Shown piece after piece: positions 58,998 to 64,000 of a stretch of 64,000 bases of DNA. Position 1 is the first letter of the stretch. Each line of letters begins with the position of its first letter. The stretch is taken from NCBI GenBank assembly GCA_033026295.1, contig CM065184.1, forward strand, positions 682,001 to 746,000, in the 5' to 3' direction. The notes beneath the pieces are model-generated. The model was given only the letters and a program-made list of their open reading frames with translations. It was not told the origin of the DNA and searched no databases. The stretch is from Channa striata (taxonomy: Eukaryota > Chordata > Actinopteri > Anabantiformes > Channidae). Made by a program: the position numbers and the translations under genes.

Positions 58998-59827
58998 ATG
59001 GCTTCCCCGTTTCCTTCTCTCTCTCCTCTGACATGTTCACTGTGCCACATGTTTAGTTTTTCCTCGGCCTCCTTTAGTGATAACGGTACTTATAATAAGT
59101 GTAAGGTTCTTGCAGCTTTGGAGGCGAGGCTCTCTGAATTGGAAGCTCAGCTCCGCACCATGACAAACTATCCAGCTAGTCAGGCCCCGGTAGCTGGTGC
59201 GGACCAACCTAGCATAGCCACTGTTAGCATAGCCACTGTTAGCTGTTCCCCAGCAGTACCCGAGCAGCCGGGAAGCCAGGCCGGCTGGGTGACGGTTCGT
59301 AAGTGATCTAATGCTAAACAGACGCCCGAGATTCACCACCAGTCGGTTCACGTTTCTAACCGATTTTCCCCACTCAGCGACACACCCGCTGAGGAACGAA
59401 CTCTGGTAATTGGCGACTCCATAGTCAGAAACGTGAACTTAGAGACGCCAGCGGCCATAGTCAAATGTTACCCTGCAGCCAGAGCAGGCGACATCGAATC
59501 ATATTTGAAACTCCTAAACGTAGATATAGTACGATTATTATTCATGCAGGAACAAATGACGCCCGATTACGCAAATCGGAGGTCACTAAAACTAATACTG
59601 AATCGGTGTGTAACTTTGCAAAAACAATGTCGGACTCCGTAGTTTTCTCTGGACCCCTGCCAAATCTGATCAGTGACGACATGTTGTCACTCAACCGCTG
59701 GCTCTCTAGGTGGTGTCCAGCAAACAATGTGGGCTACATAGACAATTGGAAAAGTTTTTGGGGAAAACCTAGGCTGATTAGGAGAGTTGGCATCCATCCT
59801 ACTTTTGATGGTGCCACTGTATTATAA
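58998..59827 (+). pseudogene. L2-type LINE ORF1: coiled-coil plus SGNH esterase, broken
   Basis: ORF1 proteins of this group bind element RNA and carry a lipase-like fold of uncertain role. The N-terminus has a Cys-x2-Cys pair (CSLCH). A leucine heptad-like stretch (LAALEARLSELEAQL) suggests a coiled coil. A 15-nt tandem repeat gives IATVSIATVS. A TGA at 59307-59309 interrupts the frame. The same frame then continues to LVIGDSIVRNV, the GDS block with the nucleophile Ser at 59418-59420. The frame switches near 59525-59535, after which come HAGTNDARL (the GxND block, 59549-59560) and GIHPTFDG, the catalytic His block at 59795-59797. The stop is at 59825-59827. All the expected blocks survive despite the two lesions. 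Confidence 0.85.
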
Positions 59828-59887
59828 AAAAATATGGCTGATTTTATTAGACAACCAAAAGATTGACAGTCCAGAGTTGAGCCTAGG

Positions 59888-60700
59888 ATGCAGAGATCCA
59901 GTCCTACACACCTCTCTGCAGTATCCTTACCGCCGTTACCCCCCCACAACTCCCAAATTCCTATAGAGACTGTGTCTGTTTGCCGATTAACTAAATTTTA
60001 CAAACTAAAAATGATCACAAGAGGAGTCAATCATAATAGCTTAATAAAAATCAGGACTGCTCCTCTTACTGAACAAAAAACGAAAACAATTAAATGTGCA
60101 TTATTAAATATCAGACCTCTCTCATCTAAATCTCTGTAAGTGAATGACTAAATAAGCGATCATCAATTTGATTTATTTTGTCTCACTGAAACTTGGTTGC
60201 AGAAGGAAGAATATGTTAGTTTAAATGATTCGAAGTTAATGTCTTATTAACTATCATGTTCCTAGAAGCTCAGGCCGTCACACACAAGCTAACCAATTAA
60301 CCCTAGACCTAAACATAGTTATAACTCATTTGAAAGTCTTACCCTGAGTCTTTCACACTCCATTTGGAAAAATCAAAACCCACTTTTATTTGTTATTGTG
60401 TACCGTCCTCCAGTCCCTTATTCTGAATTTTTGACTGAATTCTCAGATTTTCTAGCTGATTTACTGCTTAGTGCAGATAAATTCATCATATTGGGCGATT
60501 TTAACATTCATGTAGATGCTGACAGTAACTCTCTCAACACAGCATTTACTTTATTATTAGATTCAATTGGTTTCTCTCAAAATGTAAATGAACCCACTCA
60601 TTGTTTTAGTCACACCCTAGACCTTGTCCTTATATACGGCATTGAAATTGATAAACTAACAGTATTTCCTCATAATTAATTCCTCATAATTAGCCTCCTT
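59888..60700 (+). pseudogene. L2-type LINE ORF2 endonuclease domain, broken
   Basis: The apurinic-type endonuclease starts with KCALLNIRPLSSKS (the Asn block). A TAA follows at 60137-60139. The same frame then gives LTETWL, the Glu block, at 60182-60199. An internal deletion around 60240-60330 has scrambled the centre. VYRPP and ILGDFNIHVD, the Asp/Asn block at 60494-60505, follow, then HTLDLVLIYG. The terminal Ser-Asp-His block is not visible: the frame ends after FPHN at 60677-60679, next to an 11-nt direct duplication (CCTCATAATTA). Confidence 0.82.
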
Positions 60701-62744
60701 AACTGTACTCCTGTACAAGTTGATTACCTGACTGACAATTTTGCAGCATCTTTACGTTCTACACTTGATAGTGTTGCCCCTCTAAAAAAGAAGGCAGTAA
60801 TTCTGAACAGGCGATCTCCATGGTATAGCCCGCAAACCCGCAATTTAAAGCAGGCGTCACGAAGACTAGAAAGGAAGTGGCGTTCCACTCATTCACAAGA
60901 ATCACGCTTAGCCTGGAAAAAGAGTTTATACTTATACAAAGTAGCACTCTGTAAAGCCAGAACAGCATATTATTCATCACTAATAGAGGAAAACAAGAAC
61001 AACCCCCGGTTTCTTTTCAGCACTGAAGCCAGGCTGACTAAGAACCATAGTTCAGTTGAGACTAGTATTCCCTCAACGCTATGTAGCAATGACTTCATGA
61101 CCTTCTTCACAAACAAAATCTTAGCCATTAGAAATAAAATTCACCAGACCCTCCCCAAAAATACAACAGAATTAGAATCATCAGTAAGTCCTCAGTCCCT
61201 TTTAGACTGCTTTGTGCCCATAGACCTTGCTGAGTTAACTTCAACTATTATGGCATCTAAACCAACAACATGTCTGCTAGACCATATTCCAGTTTGACTG
61301 CTCAAAGATGCTCTACCCTTATTAGACACGTTCATATTAGATATCATTAATCTATCTTTACAAACAGGATATGTACCAAAGGCCTATGAGGTAGCTGTAA
61401 TCAAACCTCTACTTAAAAAACCTTGTCTGGATCCAGGTGTCTTAGCCAATTACAGACCAATATCAAATCTCCCCTTTATTTCTAAAATACTTGAAAAAGT
61501 AGTTGCAAAGTAATTATGTGACCACCTGCGCAAAAACGACTTGTTTGAAGAATTTCAGTCAGGATTTAGAGTTCATCATAGCACAGAAACTGCACTGATT
61601 AAAGTCACCAACGATCTCCTTCTGGCTTCAGATAATGGACTTGTCTCTATACTAGTTCTGCTAGATCTTAGTGCTGCATTTGACACCATTGATCACAGAA
61701 TATTATTACAGAGACTAGAACATGTAATTGGAATTAAAGGAATTGCACTAAATAAGTTTAAATATTATCTATCAGATAGATTCCAATTTGTTCATGTTAA
61801 TGATGAGTCTTCCACATATACAAAAGTTAGTTATGGAGTTCCACAAGGCTCTGTGTTAGGACCAATACTCTTTACTCTATATATGTCTCGCCTTGGCAAC
61901 ATTATTAGAAAACACTCTGTAAATTTTCACTGCTACGCTGATGACACACAGTTATATCTATCTATGAAACCTGATGAAACAAATCAATTTATCAAACTAC
62001 AAGAATGTCTAAAAGACATAAGGGACTGGATGACGTATAATTTCCTTCTTCTAAACTCCGATAAAACTGAAGTTATTGTATTTGGGCCTAAAAGTCTAAG
62101 AAACATATGTTTTCTAACCATATCACTACTTTAGATGACATAACTCTGGCCCCCAGTAGTATTGCAAGGACCAGGATTTGTCATTTACCTCACACATAAA
62201 ACAAATCTCTAGAACAGCCTTCTTCCACCTAAGGAACATTGTCAAAATTAGGAGCATCCTGTCTCAAAGCGATGCTGAAAAACTGGTTCATGCATTTGTT
62301 ACTTCTCGATTGGACTACTGTAATTCTCTACTTTCAGGCTCCCCCAGTAACTCTCCAAAAAGCCTCCAATTAATCCAAAATGCTGCAGCAAGATTACTGA
62401 CTGGGATTGGTAAGAGAGATCATATTTCACCTTCATTAGCTTTTCTCCATTGTTTTCCCATTAAATGTAGAATAGAATTTAAAACGCTTCTTCTTAACTC
62501 TAAAGCTCTAAATGGTCAAGCCCCATCATATCTAAAAGATCTCCTAGTACCATATTATCCTACTAGACCACTTCGGTCCCAAAATGCAGGCCTACTTATG
62601 TTTCCCAGAATTTCCAAAAGTAGAATGGGAGGCAGAGCCTTTAGCTATCAAGCTCCCAGTCTAGATTCGGGAAGCAGACACCATCTCTACTTTCAAGACT
62701 AGGCTCAAAACTTTCCTCTTCGATAAAGCTTATAGTTGGTTATA
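60701..62744 (+). pseudogene. L2-type LINE ORF2 reverse transcriptase and C-terminus, broken
   Basis: A linker (KKAVILNRRSPWYS, NPRFLFSTEARLT) precedes the RT core: AVIKPLLKKPCLDP, ANYRPISNLPFISK, FQSGFRVHHSTETA, motif A LLDLSAAFDTIDH (Asp at 61664-61666), YGVPQGSVLGPILF and motif C YADD (61934-61945). Stops lie at 61295-61297 (TGA) and 61511-61513 (TAA). A frameshift plus small deletion lies at about 62105-62165, after which SFTSHIKQISRTAFFHLRNI and LDYCNSLLSG follow in another frame. A further shift near 62660 precedes the terminal READTISTF-like segment, which ends near 62744. Confidence 0.88.
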
Positions 62745-63257
62745 GTCATGCTGTTATAGGCTTAGACTGCTGGGGGACTCGATGCACTGAGCCACTTTTC
62801 TCTTCTCTTCACTCTCTCCTCTCACCCCACATTTCTAATGCCACCACTGTATGACATTAACTCTGTGTCTTTTTTGTCCCGTAGTCGTCTTTATCCCTCT
62901 CTGTCCCTGTCCTCAGGTGTCCCCGGAGTTGGCGCTGTGTGTCCTCCAGTGCGCAGCTACTGGTCCCATTAACCTGCCCAATGTTTTGTTGTTGCTTTCA
63001 TTGCCCTGTTTTCTCTCTCCAATTTCCACTCACCCCAACCGGTCAAGGCAGATGGCCACCCACCCAGAGCCTGGTTCTGCTGGAGGTTTTGTTACGGTAA
63101 AGGGATTTTTTCCACTGTTGCCTATGGCTTGCTCAAGGGGGATTTGTTGGGCTTTCTTTAAATGTTTGTATAGTCTTGACTTTATTATGTAAAGTGCCTT
63201 GAGATGACCTTGTTGTAAATTGGCGCTATATAAATAAAGTTGAATTGAATTGAATTT
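62745..63257 (+). other. L2-type LINE 3' region
   Basis: Noncoding 3' region and tail of the LINE. A chance frame of 113 codons (62851-63192) ends in CLYSLDFIM. The minus-strand fragment at 54151-54396 ends in the matching CLYGLDFIM because it is the same DNA, not because a protein is shown. The terminal GTAAAGTGCCTTGAGATGAC and GGCGCTATATAAATAAAG words are probably what the LINE reverse transcriptase recognises. Confidence 0.8.
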
Positions 63258-63324
63258 TATGTAAAGCTATAGTGTTGACTGGAGTGTTAGGCGTGAATTG
63301 AGTTTTTCTATAGCTTATCTAAAG
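63258..63324. other. Spacer with left 8-bp target-site duplication of the MITE
   Basis: A short AT-rich spacer. Its last 8 nt, ATCTAAAG (63317-63324), pair with ATCCAAAG at 63732-63739 (one mismatch). Confidence 0.75.
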
Positions 63325-63731
63325 CAGGGGTCCCAAACCCCCGGGCTGCTGACCGGTGCCAGTCCGTGGGTCAATTGGTACTGGGCTGCACAGAAAAAAT
63401 ATATAACTTACATTATTTACGTTTTATTTTTTGTTTTATTTTGGAAAGTGACTCACTCTCAACGCATGTCAAGATGCTTGCCTCGGTCACATGTGTTACC
63501 CTTTGTCTGCTTCTGGTCCCTAACCGTTGTACATAAAAACCTTTTTTTTCTCTCCAAGCCGAGAGTGTGGGGCTGAGAGGCCGTTACTCATGTTATGAGG
63601 ATGCTGCTAATAAAGTTGCACACACAGTGTATTCGCGTTTAAAATTATATTTAGAAAATACCAGTTTTTATGCCGGTTATTTCAGTCCATGAAAAAACTG
63701 TTTGCAGCACAAAAAAGGTTGAGGACCACTG
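63325..63731. mobile_element. hAT-type nonautonomous element (Charlie-like MITE)
   Basis: The left end CAGGGGTCCCAAACC and the right end GGTTGAGGACCACTG are imperfect inverted repeats of the type seen in Charlie-like hAT elements. The 407-nt element is flanked by 8-bp duplications (ATCTAAAG/ATCCAAAG), the hAT hallmark. GACCGGTGCCAGTCCGTGGG near the left end is also typical. There is no transposase frame, so it would depend on an autonomous relative. Confidence 0.88.
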
Positions 63732-64000
63732 ATCCAAAGGACATCACATGTTCTAGTCATCTGACCCTGTGTGAGGAGAATAATAATAGCATTGGAGGAA
63801 TCCAGGCTTGGAACAAAGTGATTATAAAACTTTTCGAAAAAAAAAAAAAACATTATTTCACTGTGAAAAACAAAACTTAGTTGCTCTTTTAATCAGTGAC
63901 ACATTCAACCGTGCCTTAATGTATATTTAATTACATCAACTTTCTCTTTGTGTGGATCAAAGTGAGAGGGAAGAGCTTGTTAAATGGAGACATATGGGTG
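63732..64000. other. Noncoding DNA to window end
   Basis: It begins with the right duplication of the hAT element and has an A run at 63838-63850. No gene is recognised. Confidence 0.5.

Larger units (their letters stand above)
58745..63257 (+). mobile_element. Near full-length L2/CR1-type LINE with esterase ORF1
   Basis: The order is a leader of about 250 nt, ORF1 (58998-59827), ORF2 (about 59890-62744), a 3' region of about 480 nt and a TTGAATTGAATTGAA tail (63240-63256). The 3' terminal word GGCGCTATATAAATAAAG and the simple-repeat tail fit the CR1/L2 group. ORF1 carries an SGNH-type esterase domain, described for CR1/L2 elements. ORF2 has endonuclease and reverse transcriptase. Both frames are broken, so this copy is dead. 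It is better preserved than the fragment at 54115-54400. The exact clade (L2, Maui or Rex1 relatives) was not tested. Confidence 0.88.

Noticed and set aside
62851..63192. 113-codon frame after the LINE ORF2
   Set aside because: It lies in the LINE 3' noncoding region. Its resemblance to a frame at 54151-54396 is explained by DNA homology of the two copies.
1..64000. CRISPR arrays, operons, toxin or defence clusters
   Set aside because: No regularly spaced repeats or prokaryotic gene packing. The sequence is vertebrate-like throughout.

Overview
The window reads as nuclear DNA from a ray-finned fish. It has long AT-rich noncoding stretches, many CA/TG and CT/GA microsatellites, and a set of interspersed repeats typical of teleosts: RTE-type LINEs, an L2/CR1-type LINE with an esterase-type ORF1, tRNA-headed SINEs, a Charlie-like hAT MITE and worn DNA-transposon relics. 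I find no exon of a host protein gene, no rRNA, no functional tRNA gene and no CRISPR array. It is best described as a gene desert or a very large intron. Every substantial coding region belongs to a retrotransposon.

Layout. 1-14 kb: noncoding DNA with microsatellites, two perfect short-loop hairpins (5466-5527 and 8843-8882) and an old DNA-transposon relic (about 10740-11660). 14.2-15.2 kb: a 5'-truncated RTE LINE with a perfect 19-bp target-site duplication. 15.2-22.4 kb: noncoding DNA with a nested SINE (19545-20155) and a SINE fragment. 22.46-25.47 kb: an almost full-length RTE LINE on the minus strand with endonuclease and reverse transcriptase, broken by several stops and indels. 25.5-54 kb: mostly unannotatable noncoding DNA. 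It contains SINE relics, MITE-like relics, a third perfect hairpin (44714-44765) and several blocks that look like conserved developmental enhancers, notably 32.6-34.9 kb, 39.5 kb, 45.1-45.5 kb and 51 kb. 54.1 kb: an old 3' fragment of the same LINE family that occupies 58.7-63.26 kb. 58.7-63.26 kb: a nearly full-length L2-clade LINE with SGNH-esterase ORF1 and endonuclease/reverse transcriptase ORF2, both pseudogenised. 63325-63731: a hAT MITE flanked by 8-bp duplications.

The mobile elements are linked. The two RTE copies are the same family in opposite orientation. The L2 element at the right end and the SINE at 30 kb share a 3' tail, which fits L2-driven SINE movement. A SINE-like insertion at 19.7-20.0 kb shares a short module with the 5' end of the RTE element.

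I did not find a new multi-gene system. The most unusual signal is the set of three perfect inverted repeats (18, 24 and 29 bp arms), each with a loop of exactly 4 nt. The enhancer-like blocks are judged by eye only. Clade and family names rest on remembered motif patterns, and no database search was run.
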